Shown here: piece after piece, positions 1 through 9,663 of the stretch
How positions within the stretch are numbered: position 1 is the stretch's first letter
Layout of the letters: each line of letters starts with the position of its first letter
Assembly: GCA_003248395.1 (NCBI GenBank)
Contig: QFNA01000090.1
Location: 1 to 25,011, forward strand
Reading direction: 5' to 3'
DNA length: 25,011 nucleotides
Origin: Citromicrobium sp.
GTDB lineage: Bacteria > Pseudomonadota > Alphaproteobacteria > Sphingomonadales > Sphingomonadaceae
Notes under the pieces: generated by a model
Databases searched by the model: none
What the model saw: the letters and a program-made list of their open reading frames with translations, nothing else
Told to the model about the DNA's origin: nothing
Translations under genes and position numbers: made by a program

Positions 1-95
1 GGCTCCGCTACGCAGCCCATTGCTTCAACCGCGCTCATGCGCAACAACGCGGTCCGGCTCTAATCCCAGCTGGAGGAAAGCTGGGGGTCACGTCA
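1..95 (+). mobile_element. Right end of an IS3-like insertion sequence (partial)
   Basis: The last bases, GGGTCACGTCA at 85-95, are the reverse complement of TGACGTGACCC, which opens the IS at 24913. Over 25 bases the two termini match at roughly 18 positions, as expected for the imperfect inverted repeats of one IS type. The preceding DNA would encode the C-terminal end of the OrfB transposase. One frame stops at the TAA at 61-63; another stays open past the IS end, so I do not assign the CDS frame. Only the terminus lies in the window. The element is oriented with its transposase on the + strand, like the copy at the right edge. Confidence 0.65.
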
Positions 96-899
96 CCACG
101 AGCAAAGTTCTAGTTCTTCGCCAATTGGCTCGCGACACCGGGCGCAAGAATTTGAAGCTCGAAGAATGTTCGAGCCGTCAAATTCGAATACCTCGGCGTG
201 GGTGTTTTTGAAAAAGGGTTTCGGGTGAGACTTCCCGATGATCTCCTCGTACCAGTCGATCCCGCAATTTTCCGCTAAATCTCTGCTTTGATCTGCGAAA
301 TTTTCAGGAGAATTTTTGCCTGCAATCAAAGATGTAACGCAGTTAATCGGCATAGGCAAAATCATGTTGCCATCGACGTCCTCGACGTCATCTATCGAAA
401 CGACCAAGCGCATCTCTTGCTCGTAGCCCCAGCACAAGTGCTTTGAGAAGTATGCCGCCGACATAACACCTTGCCTAAGCCAGATAGCGTGGCGTGGCTT
501 TTTGGTTACGGCAGCGCGCTGCAGCGAGCCAAGGATTCTTTCGTCAGGCTCATCGCGATAGTCAATTGCTCGGATTGTAGAGTCTTCGAAGCTGGATTGC
601 ACGGCTTCTGCATCGAACTCGAGAACGAAGCCACTGTGATTGTTTGCGTAGTGCGCCCACATTGGCGTGACTAACGGCGATGATGAGAAACATGTCGTTG
701 GGCGTTGTGGGATCTCGAATACGATTTCCCGATACACGGCAAGCAAGTCTGAACTGGTCGCTGGGTCAACTCCGAGGAACAGCTCAAATGGGTCGTTGTA
801 ATCTCTAGGAAGAGAGCATTTGACTCGGCAGATATTCGGCTCGCTGAAAACGAGCGGAAGTATGTCCGCCGAGAAATATTTGTAAATCTTCTCTCCCAC
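93..899 (-). CDS. DUF2971 domain protein, 3' end cut by the IS
   Basis: 268 residues. The N-terminal part carries the DUF2971 signature: a short YKYFSAD opening, then YNDPFE at about residues 35-40, and the central CFSSSPLVTPMWAHYANNHS stretch (about 70-89) that resembles the family's 'W-HYA..H.GF..EF' core. The biochemical function of this family is not established; members are often found in accessory and defence-rich DNA. The C-terminus has CARC and then LCSW followed at once by a stop, which looks like a CxxC...CxxC zinc ribbon cut before its fourth cysteine. The stop codon TGA (95-93) is formed by the first three bases of the IS terminal repeat. The gene is visibly less G+C rich than aroC, from which it is separated by only 6 bases, suggesting a transferred gene. 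The start ATG at 899 gives a normal family N-terminus. Confidence 0.75.
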   Translation of the reverse strand: MGEKIYKYFSADILPLVFSEPNICRVKCSLPRDYNDPFELFLGVDPATSSDLLAVYREIVFEIPQRPTTCFSSSPLVTPMWAHYANNHSGFVLEFDAEAVQSSFEDSTIRAIDYRDEPDERILGSLQRAAVTKKPRHAIWLRQGVMSAAYFSKHLCWGYEQEMRLVVSIDDVEDVDGNMILPMPINCVTSLIAGKNSPENFADQSRDLAENCGIDWYEEIIGKSHPKPFFKNTHAEVFEFDGSNILRASNSCARCREPIGEELELCSW

Positions 900-905
900 A
901 GCCGA

Positions 906-1988
906 TCAACCGCACTGCGCCCGGTGCAACAGCTTGTGATCCGCCAGCACCAGCGCCATCATCGCCTCGACCACCGGCGTGCCGCGGATGCCGACGCAGG
1001 GGTCGTGGCGGCCCTTGGTGCGGACCTCCGTGGCCTTGCCCTCGCGGTCCACGCTCGCGACGGGGGTGAGGATCGAACTGGTCGGCTTGAAGGCGACGCG
1101 GCAGACCACCGGCTGGCCGGTCGAGATACCGCCCGCGATCCCGCCCGCATGATTGGCGGCGAACTCGGGCCCGTTCTCCCCGGGTGACATGGCATCGGCG
1201 TTCTCTTCGCCCGTCAGCCGCGCGGCGTCGAAACCGTCGCCGATCTCCACGCCCTTCACCGCATTGACGCTCATCATGCCCGCCGCCAGGTCGCTGTCGA
1301 GCTTGGCATAGATCGGCGCGCCCCAACCTGCCGGGACACCTTCCGCCACGCATTCGACCACCGCGCCGAGCGACGAGCCGGCCTTGCGCGCGTCGTTCAC
1401 CAGCGCCTCCCACCGCTTCGCCGCTGCCGCATCGGGGCACCAGAAGGGATTGCGCGCAATCTCCTTGGCGTCGAAATTGGCGCGGTCGATCAGATCGCCG
1501 CCGATCTCGCTCACATAGGCGAGGATGCGCACCTCGGGGATGACCACCCTGGCCACCGCGCCTGCCGCGACCCGCATCGCGGTCTCCCGCGCGCTCGATC
1601 TCCCGCCGCCGCGATAGTCGCGGAAACCGTATTTCGCATCATAGGCATAATCGGCATGGCCGGGGCGATAGGTGTTCGCGATCTGCGAATAATCCTTCGA
1701 CCGCTGGTCCACGTTCTCGATCAGCAGGCTGATTGGCGTGCCGGTCGTGCGCTGTTTTCCGTCCTGGCCCTCGAACACGCCCGAAAGAATGCGGACCGCG
1801 TCGGGCTCCTGTCGCTGGGTGGTGAACTTGTTCTGCCCCGGCTTGCGCGCATCGAGGAAGGGCTGGATGTCGGATTCGGTCAATGCAATTCCCGGCGGGC
1901 ACCCGTCGACAACGGCACCGATCGCAGGCCCATGGCTTTCGCCCCAGGTGGTAAAGCGCAGCACGCGTCCAAAAGTGTTCCAGCTCAT
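906..1988 (-). CDS. aroC: Chorismate synthase
   Basis: 360 residues, the usual length. It converts 5-enolpyruvylshikimate 3-phosphate to chorismate, the last step of the shikimate pathway, in the cytoplasm with reduced FMN as cofactor. Family signatures are all visible: TTWGESHGPAIGAVVDGCPP near residues 13-32, GGGRSSARETAMRVAAGA at about 127-144, HAGGIAGGISTGQPV in the last third, and GRHDPCVGIRGTPVVEAM close to the C-terminus. The start ATG at 1988 yields MSWNTFGRVLRFTTWGESHG, which matches the conserved N-terminus; there is no strong ribosome-binding site. The gene is divergent from ruvA. Together with pheA (19643-20507) it is one of two aromatic amino acid genes in the window, but they are 18 kb apart and not co-transcribed. 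Confidence 0.97.
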   Translation of the reverse strand: MSWNTFGRVLRFTTWGESHGPAIGAVVDGCPPGIALTESDIQPFLDARKPGQNKFTTQRQEPDAVRILSGVFEGQDGKQRTTGTPISLLIENVDQRSKDYSQIANTYRPGHADYAYDAKYGFRDYRGGGRSSARETAMRVAAGAVARVVIPEVRILAYVSEIGGDLIDRANFDAKEIARNPFWCPDAAAAKRWEALVNDARKAGSSLGAVVECVAEGVPAGWGAPIYAKLDSDLAAGMMSVNAVKGVEIGDGFDAARLTGEENADAMSPGENGPEFAANHAGGIAGGISTGQPVVCRVAFKPTSSILTPVASVDREGKATEVRTKGRHDPCVGIRGTPVVEAMMALVLADHKLLHRAQCG

Positions 1989-2362
1989 GGGCTGCGGTTT
2001 GGCTCAACTTGCGCGCGCTGTCCAATGCCGAGAGCGTAGGTTTCTTTGCTCAACGCAAAGCCGCTCCAGATACCGCTAGAGAGCGGAGAGCACTTTCCTA
2101 CACGCCTGCTGCTGTGCCAGAGGAATGCCTCGCGCTGCACCGGCTGCATGTCCATCGCGCATACACGTCACTTGGCCCGAAAGTGTATGGCATCGGCAAA
2201 CTGTTTTTCGAGTGAACTTTGAGTGAACTTTGGGGATGGCGCAGGCGACTCCCTTCCCAAAAGCCGCCCGAGCGGGCAGGAACAAAACGCGCTCAGGCAG
2301 CGAAGCGGCAGCGCAGGATAAAACGCGCTCAGGCAGCGAAGCGGTAGCGCAGGAAGAGACCT
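1989..2362. other. Intergenic region between aroC and ruvA
   Basis: 374 bases without a convincing gene. It must hold the divergent promoters of aroC (-) and the ruv cluster (+), but I could not pick out clear -35/-10 pairs. It contains two direct repeats: an 11-base unit GAGTGAACTTT present twice at about 2210-2231, and a 36-base unit present twice at 2284-2355. ruvC, which usually precedes ruvA, is not here. Confidence 0.6.
2284..2355. repeat. Two tandem 36-base repeats just upstream of ruvA
   Basis: Unit 1 spans 2284-2319 and unit 2 spans 2320-2355. Each starts AAAACGCGCTCAGGCAGCG and ends GCGCAGGAT/A. They differ by one internal C/T change and the last base. The end of the second unit (AGGA, running on into AGAG) supplies the ribosome-binding site of ruvA, 5-12 bases before its ATG. 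Two near-identical copies suggest recent duplication. Confidence 0.85.
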
Positions 2363-2968
2363 ATGATTGCCAAGCTCAAGGGATTGCTCGACGAAACCGG
2401 CGCCGACTGGGCGGTTATCGATGTCGCAGGCGTCGGCTATCTCGTGCATTGCTCGTCCAAGACGCTCGCCGCGCTCGGCGAACGGGGCGAGGCCTGCACC
2501 GTCTATACCGATCTTCAGGTTTCCGAGAACGACATGCGCCTGCTCGGTTTCGCCGAAGCGGCCGAGCGCGACTGGTTCCGCCTGCTGACACAGGTGCAGG
2601 GCGTGGGCAGCAAGGTGGCGCTGGCGATCCTCTCGGCGCTATCGACGGGCGAGGTGCAGCAAGCCTGCTCGCAAGGCGATGCCGCGACGATTGCACGCGC
2701 GCAGGGGGTCGGTCCGAAGCTGGCCGGGCGCATCGTCAATGAGCTGAAGGACAAGGCGGGCGCGCTTCCGGGTGGCGGCATTGCAGCGGGCGCAATTGCA
2801 GCCACTCCCGCAGGCGGAGCCAGCGCCGATGCAGTCAGTGCGCTCGAAAACCTCGGCTTCAAGCCCGCCGTCGCCGCGCGCGCCGTCGCCGCGGCACAGG
2901 GCGAACTGGGCGAAGGCGCGGGCGAGGGCGAGTTGATAAGGGTGGCATTGAAGAGGGCAGCGGGATGA
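2363..2968 (+). CDS. ruvA: Holliday junction branch migration protein RuvA
   Basis: 201 residues, a typical length. RuvA binds four-way DNA junctions as a tetramer and loads the RuvB motor for branch migration during recombination and repair. The N-terminal OB-fold domain is recognisable from MIAKLKGLLDE and DVAGVGYLVHC. Two helix-hairpin-helix motifs follow, QVQGVGSKVAL (about residues 76-86) and AQGVGPKLAGRIVNEL (about 112-127), and after an Ala/Gly-rich linker the small domain III that contacts RuvB (SALENLGFKPAVAARAV). AGGAAGAG at 2351-2358 is a good ribosome-binding site. Its stop overlaps the next ATG (ATGA), so it is translationally coupled to doxX. ruvC is not adjacent, and ruvB lies 1.1 kb downstream instead of next door. 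Confidence 0.96.
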   Translation: MIAKLKGLLDETGADWAVIDVAGVGYLVHCSSKTLAALGERGEACTVYTDLQVSENDMRLLGFAEAAERDWFRLLTQVQGVGSKVALAILSALSTGEVQQACSQGDAATIARAQGVGPKLAGRIVNELKDKAGALPGGGIAAGAIAATPAGGASADAVSALENLGFKPAVAARAVAAAQGELGEGAGEGELIRVALKRAAG

Positions 2969-3423
2969 GAAGCGCAAGCATGAACACGCCCGTCGCCCGC
3001 ATGACACTTCCCGGGCTGGCCCGGTACCAGGACTGGACACTGCTGGGACTGCGATTGCTTACCGGCGCATTCCTTATCGTGGGCGTGCTGGACAACATCG
3101 CCAGTGCCGAACGGATGCAGGAATTCATCGGATTCATGACCCAGAACGGCTTCAGCCATCCTGAATTCTGGGCTCCTTTTTCTGTCTGGGCGCAATTCGT
3201 CTGCGGGGTTCTGCTGGTCCTCGGCCTGTTCACGCGCGCCGCCGGGATCGTAATTGCGATCAACTTCGTCGTGGCGGTCATCATGGTTTTTGTGGGATTG
3301 CCCTTTCGCGATTGGTGGCCGGCGATCGTGCTGGTGTTCCTCGGCCTGCATTTCGCGGCAGCCGGGGCGGGGCGCTTCGGGCTCGATAGCTGGATCTCCG
3401 GTCACAGGGAGGGAATGGCGTGA
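2965..3423 (+). CDS. DoxX family membrane protein
   Basis: 152 residues with four predicted membrane helices: about 27-45 (LLGLRLLTGAFLIVGVLDN), 72-92 (PFSVWAQFVCGVLLVLGLF), 95-113 (AAGIVIAINFVVAVIMVF) and 116-135. The arrangement and the short sequence FLIVGVLDN...MQEFIGFMTQNGFSHPEFWA fit the DoxX/SURF4-like family of small inner-membrane proteins, whose role is poorly defined (links to redox and thiosulfate/sulfide metabolism are known in some members). The chosen ATG overlaps the ruvA stop by 4 bases; a second ATG at 2980 is possible. Its stop overlaps the GTG of the next gene, again by 4 bases, so ruvA-doxX-GFA form one coupled unit. Confidence 0.88.
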   Translation: MRSASMNTPVARMTLPGLARYQDWTLLGLRLLTGAFLIVGVLDNIASAERMQEFIGFMTQNGFSHPEFWAPFSVWAQFVCGVLLVLGLFTRAAGIVIAINFVVAVIMVFVGLPFRDWWPAIVLVFLGLHFAAAGAGRFGLDSWISGHREGMA

Positions 3424-3818
3424 CCACGCGCACCGCCACCTGCATGTGCGGCCGGCTTTCCGTGACCTGCGAGGGCGATCCCTTCCGCATCTCGGTCTGC
3501 CACTGCCTCGATTGCCAGAAACGCAGCGGCTCGTCCTTCGCAGCACAGGCGCGCTTTCCCGCGGACAAGGTGACAATCGATGGCGAGGCGCGGGTGTTTA
3601 CCCGCACGTCCGACAAGGGAAACACGAGCGAACACCATTTCTGCCCGAATTGCGGATCCGAACTATGGTATGTCGCCCCGCCATTCCCCGAAATGTGCGC
3701 GATACCCGTGGGGCGCTTTGCCGATCCCGGTTTCCCGCCGCCGGAATATTCGGTCTTTGAAACCCGCAAGCATGCATGGGTCGAGATCGTCGGGAATGAG
3801 GTCGAACATCATGACTGA
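3420..3818 (+). CDS. GFA family zinc protein (glutathione-dependent formaldehyde-activating enzyme-like)
   Basis: 132 residues with a GTG start that overlaps the doxX stop (GTGA). The cysteine pattern defines the GFA fold: C8-M-C10, then C27-H-C29-x2-C32 (SVCHCLDCQKRSGSSF), then C75-P-N-C78 (HFCPNCGSELWY), which would bind two zinc ions. The family is named after glutathione-dependent formaldehyde-activating enzyme, but most members have no proven substrate, so I would not assign formaldehyde metabolism. It is the third coupled gene after ruvA. The next 297 bases to ruvB hold repeat-flanked decayed DNA. Confidence 0.9.
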   Translation: MTTRTATCMCGRLSVTCEGDPFRISVCHCLDCQKRSGSSFAAQARFPADKVTIDGEARVFTRTSDKGNTSEHHFCPNCGSELWYVAPPFPEMCAIPVGRFADPGFPPPEYSVFETRKHAWVEIVGNEVEHHD

Positions 3819-3856
3819 CGGGGTATGCGAGGTTTTGGGCGTCAAGGCTCTCCATC

Positions 3857-3886
3857 CCGTCATCCTGAACTCGTTTCAGGATCCAT
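3857..3886 (+). repeat. REP-like hairpin repeat, left copy
   Basis: ATCCTGAA (3862-3869) pairs perfectly with TTCAGGAT (3875-3882) around a CTCGT loop. The whole unit, CCGTCATCCTGAACTCG and onward, matches the reverse complement of the unit at 4074-4103. Such units are common between genes in Sphingomonadales genomes. Confidence 0.75.
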
Positions 3887-3912
3887 CTCGCCGCTCGGAC
3901 GAAGCAAGCGGG

Positions 3913-4053
3913 TCAAAGCCCAACCCCACCGCCAGTGACACCATTGCGATGCTGCCACAGTCGCTTCACCACATCGGAAGTTACACCGATAGAAAGCGTC
4001 CCACGCTGTCGGCTCGCAAGGATATAAATGCAGGGGCTGCGCTCAATCGGCAT
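3913..4053 (-). pseudogene. Remnant of a single-domain GIY-YIG endonuclease gene
   Basis: From the ATG at 4053 the frame reads MPIERSPCIYILASRQ, then GTLSIGVTSDVVKRLWQHRN, then stops shortly after GVTGG. This is the first half of the small UvrC/GIY-YIG-type proteins whose family pattern is YVYILAS..NGTLYIGVTSDL..R.WQH. Only about 40 of the normal 90-100 residues remain, and the tyrosine of the YIG motif has become serine (LSIG), so the gene is almost certainly inactive. The frame is also open upstream into the right-hand hairpin repeat. The remnant sits antisense between the GFA gene and ruvB, bracketed by two inverted copies of the hairpin repeat. Confidence 0.7.
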
Positions 4054-4073
4054 GTTTCGGTTATGGCCTCCAG

Positions 4074-4103
4074 TTGGATGCTGAAACAAGTTCAGCATGA
4101 CGG
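4074..4103 (-). repeat. REP-like hairpin repeat, right copy (inverted)
   Basis: ATGCTGAA (4078-4085) pairs with TTCAGCAT (4091-4098) around ACAAG. Compared with the left copy, the stem has a C-to-G change on one arm and the matching change on the other, so the hairpin is conserved while the sequence differs. It lies 12 bases before the ruvB start codon. Confidence 0.75.
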
Positions 4104-4115
4104 TAGGGGGGTATC

Positions 4116-5150
4116 GTGACCGAACCCGTCCCCCTCCATTCGCCCGACCGGCAGCCGGAAGATCCCGACGCGGCGCTGCGGCCGAAATCGCTCGCCGAGT
4201 TCGTCGGACAGAAGGCGGCGCGCGAGAACCTGCGCGTGTTCATCGAAGCGGCGCGCGGGCGCGGCGAGGCGATGGACCATGTGCTGTTCTTCGGGCCTCC
4301 CGGGTTGGGGAAGACCACGCTGGCGCAGATCGTGTCGAAGGAACTGGGTGTCGGCTTCCGTGCCACCAGCGGACCCGTCATCGCCAAGGCGGGCGACCTT
4401 GCCGCGCTACTCACCAACCTCGAGCCGAACGACGTGCTTTTCATCGACGAGATCCACCGGCTCAATCCGGTGGTCGAGGAAGTGCTCTATCCGGCGATGG
4501 AGGACCGCGCGCTCGACATCATCATCGGCGAAGGGCCTTCGGCGCGGAGCGTGCGGATCGACCTGCCGCCCTTCACATTGGTCGGCGCGACCACGCGGCA
4601 GGGGCTGCTGACCACCCCCTTGCGCGACCGCTTCGGCATTCCGGTGCGCCTGAACTTCTATACCGAGGACGAACTGCTCAAGGTCGTCACCCGAGGGGCG
4701 GGCCTGCTCGGCATGGGGATCGACGAGGGCGGCGCGCGCGAGATCGCCCGCCGTTCGCGCGGCACCCCGCGTGTCGCGGGCCGCCTGATGCGCCGCGTGC
4801 GTGACTTCGCCAGCGTGCTGGGCGAGCCGGTGGTGACCACCAAGGTCGCCGACGAAGCGCTGACCCGGCTCGAAGTCGACAGCCTCGGCCTCGACGCGAT
4901 GGACCGCCGCTACCTCACCATGATCGCCACGACCTACAAGGGCGGTCCGGTTGGCGTGGAAACCCTCGCTGCCGGCCTCAGCGAACCGCGCGATACGGTG
5001 GAGGAAGTGATCGAACCCTACCTGATCCAGCTCGGCCTGATCGCCCGCACCGCACGCGGTCGCATGCTCAACGATGGCGGCTGGGCCCATCTCGGCCTTG
5101 CTCCGCTCGCGACGGGAACGAATTCGCAGACCAATATGTTTGATAAATGA
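4116..5150 (+). CDS. ruvB: Holliday junction branch migration DNA helicase RuvB
   Basis: 344 residues, the usual length. RuvB is the AAA+ ATPase motor that, as hexamers on either side of a RuvA-bound junction, drives branch migration. Visible motifs: RPKSLAEFVGQ (about 22-32), Walker A GPPGLGKT (60-67), Walker B DEIH (111-114), sensor GATTR (157-161) and the arginine-finger region RDRFG (170-174). A winged-helix DNA-binding domain forms the C-terminus (GPVGVETLAAGLSE, EPYLIQLGLIARTARGR). The start is GTG at 4116 with a G-rich ribosome-binding site (TAGGGGGG) that directly abuts the right hairpin repeat. The insertion of repeat-bracketed DNA between the GFA gene and ruvB may have altered how ruvB is co-expressed with ruvA. 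Confidence 0.97.
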   Translation: MTEPVPLHSPDRQPEDPDAALRPKSLAEFVGQKAARENLRVFIEAARGRGEAMDHVLFFGPPGLGKTTLAQIVSKELGVGFRATSGPVIAKAGDLAALLTNLEPNDVLFIDEIHRLNPVVEEVLYPAMEDRALDIIIGEGPSARSVRIDLPPFTLVGATTRQGLLTTPLRDRFGIPVRLNFYTEDELLKVVTRGAGLLGMGIDEGGAREIARRSRGTPRVAGRLMRRVRDFASVLGEPVVTTKVADEALTRLEVDSLGLDAMDRRYLTMIATTYKGGPVGVETLAAGLSEPRDTVEEVIEPYLIQLGLIARTARGRMLNDGGWAHLGLAPLATGTNSQTNMFDK

Positions 5151-5235
5151 GCGGTTTGAAGGCATTAACCACTGCCGCCGCGACGGTCCAAAAGCGGGAC
5201 AAGGCTCACAACCGCCCAGGGGTGAAGGTTAGATC

Positions 5236-6279
5236 ATGTCGGTCAAGGCAGCACTTGCAAAATTGTCGGCGACTGCGGCGGGCGGGGCGCTCCTCGCCGG
5301 TGGTGCCGTGCATGTGGCCGAACGGCCGGTGACCGACAGCCCGAGCTACAAGTCCAAGCAGATCAAATCGGTCAAGGCCGTCCCGGCGAAGCGGAGCATT
5401 CCGCAGCGTCCGGTCCGCCGTGCGCGAAGTATTCCGCCGCGCGAGGTGGTCTGCGTTCCTGCCGACTCGCCGCAGGCCGTCTACGATCCGGACAACATCT
5501 GCCCGCCTGTCCAGCAGGTTGCGATGGCGCCCGTTCCCGTTCCCCCGCTGCCGCCGGCAGCTCCGCCTCCGACCGGCGGTGGGGCCGAACGTTCGATCCC
5601 GCCCAGCTATGGCGGCGGGTACGGCGGTTCGACCGGCGGCTTCTTCGGGGGTTTCTTCGGCGGCGGTTCCAGCGGTGGCAGCATAGTAGTCACCACTAAC
5701 GGCAACGTCTCCACCACGACTGGCGACGTATCGACCACCACTGGGGATGTCTCGACCTCCACCTCGACCGGGGAAGTTTCGACTTCCACCGGTGAGGTGT
5801 CGACTTCCACCGGCGAGGTGTCGACCTCGACCGGCCAGGTTTCAACCTCGACCGGCGAAGTCACCTCGACGTCGACCAGTTCGTCATCGGGTGACGTGTC
5901 GACCTCGACCTCCTCGTCTTCCTCATCCTCCACCTCGAGTTCGTCGTCGAGTTCCAGTTCATCTTCGGGCGGCGGTACCAGCACGTCGACGTCGTCCTCG
6001 TCGGGCTCAAGCACGGGTTCGAGCACGTCCTCCTCTGGCGATGTGACAAGCACCACCACGAGCACCAGCAGCGGCGACACGACATCGTCGACTTCGTCGA
6101 GCACGAGTTCGACCAGCTCGTCTTCGTCGAGTTCCAGTTCGAGTTCGTCGTCCGGCGACGTGACCAGTTCGACCAGCAGCGGCACCGAAGTGCCAGCACC
6201 GCCGATGATCATCCTGTTCGGCCTGGCTGCGGGCGCGATTTTCGGACGCCGCAAACTGCGCAAATCACGCGCTGCCTGA
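5236..6279 (+). CDS. Ser/Thr-rich repeat surface protein with PEP-CTERM-like sorting signal
   Basis: 347 residues. Layout: a hydrophobic Ala/Gly-rich N-terminus (residues 1-30) that could act as an export signal; a basic, proline-rich stretch with two cysteines (VVCVP and DNICPP); a Pro-rich linker; a Gly/Phe-rich stretch (about 120-150); seven tandem units of the type VSTTTGD/VSTSTGE (158-208); about 100 residues of almost pure Ser/Thr; and the C-terminus EVPAPPMIILFGLAAGAIFG followed by RRKLRKSR. The last part is a PEP-CTERM-like tripartite signal (short PxP motif, membrane helix, basic cluster) as used by exosortase systems, so the protein is probably exported and processed at the membrane. 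The Ser/Thr region would be a glycosylation-prone stalk. No exosortase gene is in the window. A ribosome-binding site GGTGAAGG lies 7 bases before the ATG. Its function is unknown. Confidence 0.8.
   Translation: MSVKAALAKLSATAAGGALLAGGAVHVAERPVTDSPSYKSKQIKSVKAVPAKRSIPQRPVRRARSIPPREVVCVPADSPQAVYDPDNICPPVQQVAMAPVPVPPLPPAAPPPTGGGAERSIPPSYGGGYGGSTGGFFGGFFGGGSSGGSIVVTTNGNVSTTTGDVSTTTGDVSTSTSTGEVSTSTGEVSTSTGEVSTSTGQVSTSTGEVTSTSTSSSSGDVSTSTSSSSSSSTSSSSSSSSSSSGGGTSTSTSSSSGSSTGSSTSSSGDVTSTTTSTSSGDTTSSTSSSTSSTSSSSSSSSSSSSSGDVTSSTSSGTEVPAPPMIILFGLAAGAIFGRRKLRKSRAA
5707..5859 (+). repeat. Seven in-frame repeats encoding VST(T/S)TG(D/E/Q)
   Basis: Units of 21 bases start at 5707, 5728, 5776, 5797, 5818 and 5839; the unit at 5749 is 27 bases because of an extra Ser-Thr. 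The third-base choices vary between units, so the array is conserved at protein level and is not a fresh slippage product. Confidence 0.85.
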
Positions 6280-6302
6280 TCGCGACATCGGGCAGCAGTA
6301 TC

Positions 6303-6338
6303 GGGGCGGCTTCGGGGGGAAGCTGCCCCTTTTTCTTT
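6303..6338 (+). terminator. Intrinsic terminator after the PEP-CTERM-like gene
   Basis: GGGGCGGCTTC (6303-6313) pairs with GAAGCTGCCCC (6319-6329) with a single G-T wobble around a five-G loop, followed by TTTTTCTTT. It separates the + strand gene from the convergent rhodanese gene ending at 6348. Confidence 0.88.
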
Positions 6339-6347
6339 AGAAGCGTG

Positions 6348-6769
6348 TCAGCGAGCGCCGTCTTCGATGGGCCGGTCGCCTAGCGCCCAAGCGTCGATGC
6401 CGCCTTCCAGATGCAAGACGGTTTGCCCCGTCGCTTCGGCCAGCTGCTGCGCCGCCACGCCGCTGCGTCTGTCGGACCGACAATAAAGCACGCGCTCGCG
6501 ACCTGCCGCATCGGGCAGGTTGGCCGGATCGAAATCGTCGAGCGGAATATTGATCGCGCCTTCCAGATGCCCCTGGGCAAACTCGTCCGGCGTGCGAACA
6601 TCGATCAGCTGGATCGGCTCGCCCGCTTCCATCCGCGTCGCCAGCGCACCGGCATCGATCGTCAGGACGCCGGAAACCCTTCGTTCTTCACCGTGAGCAT
6701 AGGGCGACCGCCCATCCCCGCACGCGACCAGCAGGGCCGCGCCAAGGATGGTCAGGACGCCCGCCGACC

Positions 6770-6773
<4 letters not shown>
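6348..6773 (-). CDS. Rhodanese-domain lipoprotein
   Basis: 141 residues from the GTG at 6773. I choose this start because it overlaps the acnA stop by 4 bases (GTGA) and gives a clean lipoprotein signal: a short basic N-terminus, a hydrophobic stretch and the lipobox LVAC with the modifiable cysteine at residue 18. A single rhodanese (sulfurtransferase) domain follows: QLIDVRTPDEFAQGHLEGAI (about 55-74) and the active-site loop YCRSDRRSG with the persulfide cysteine at 98. The conserved active cysteine suggests it can carry sulfur or sense thiols, from the periplasmic side. It follows acnA as a coupled gene and ends opposite a terminator. A longer upstream frame exists but lies inside acnA. 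Confidence 0.85.
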
Positions 6774-9445
<2,672 letters not shown>

Positions 9446-9544
9446 GCGGGCATCGTCCTTTCTGAATGGAGCCGCAGCTTGCGCCCTTCGCAAGTGCGGC
9501 AAATATGTCGCGCACCTGCTCCGAACGGGTCGAAAAATCAAGGC

Positions 9545-9573
9545 TTGACCCGCAAATCAAAACTGCTTGCAAC
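9545..9573 (+). promoter_or_regulatory. Candidate promoter for the small gene at 9664
   Basis: TTGACC at 9545-9550 and a weak -10-like TGCAAC at 9568-9573 are 17 bases apart. The -10 is poor, so this is only a candidate. Confidence 0.25.
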
Positions 9574-9663
9574 ATCGCCCTTGCTTCTTCAGGGCGGATT
9601 GAGGCAGAAAGGTGGCGCACCTGCCGCGCAACCCATGACGGTGGGGCAACGGGGAGAATACCA

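Noticed and set aside
2009..2215. 68-codon frame in the aroC-ruvA gap
   Set aside because: No start signal or recognisable protein features.
2515..3576. 353-codon minus-strand frame across ruvA and doxX
   Set aside because: Overlaps two well-supported genes and has no recognisable domain.
5147..5332. 61-codon frame overlapping the ruvB stop by 4 bases
   Set aside because: No ribosome-binding site, no family resemblance, and it runs into the start of the Ser/Thr protein, which has a good start signal.
5707..5859. Regular short repeats that might be read as a CRISPR array
   Set aside because: Units are contiguous, in frame and encode VSTSTGE; there are no unique spacers.
5607..6263. Acidic, Val/Glu-rich minus-strand frame opposite the Ser/Thr protein
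   Set aside because: Its composition is just the complement of the Ser/Thr codons; no start signal.
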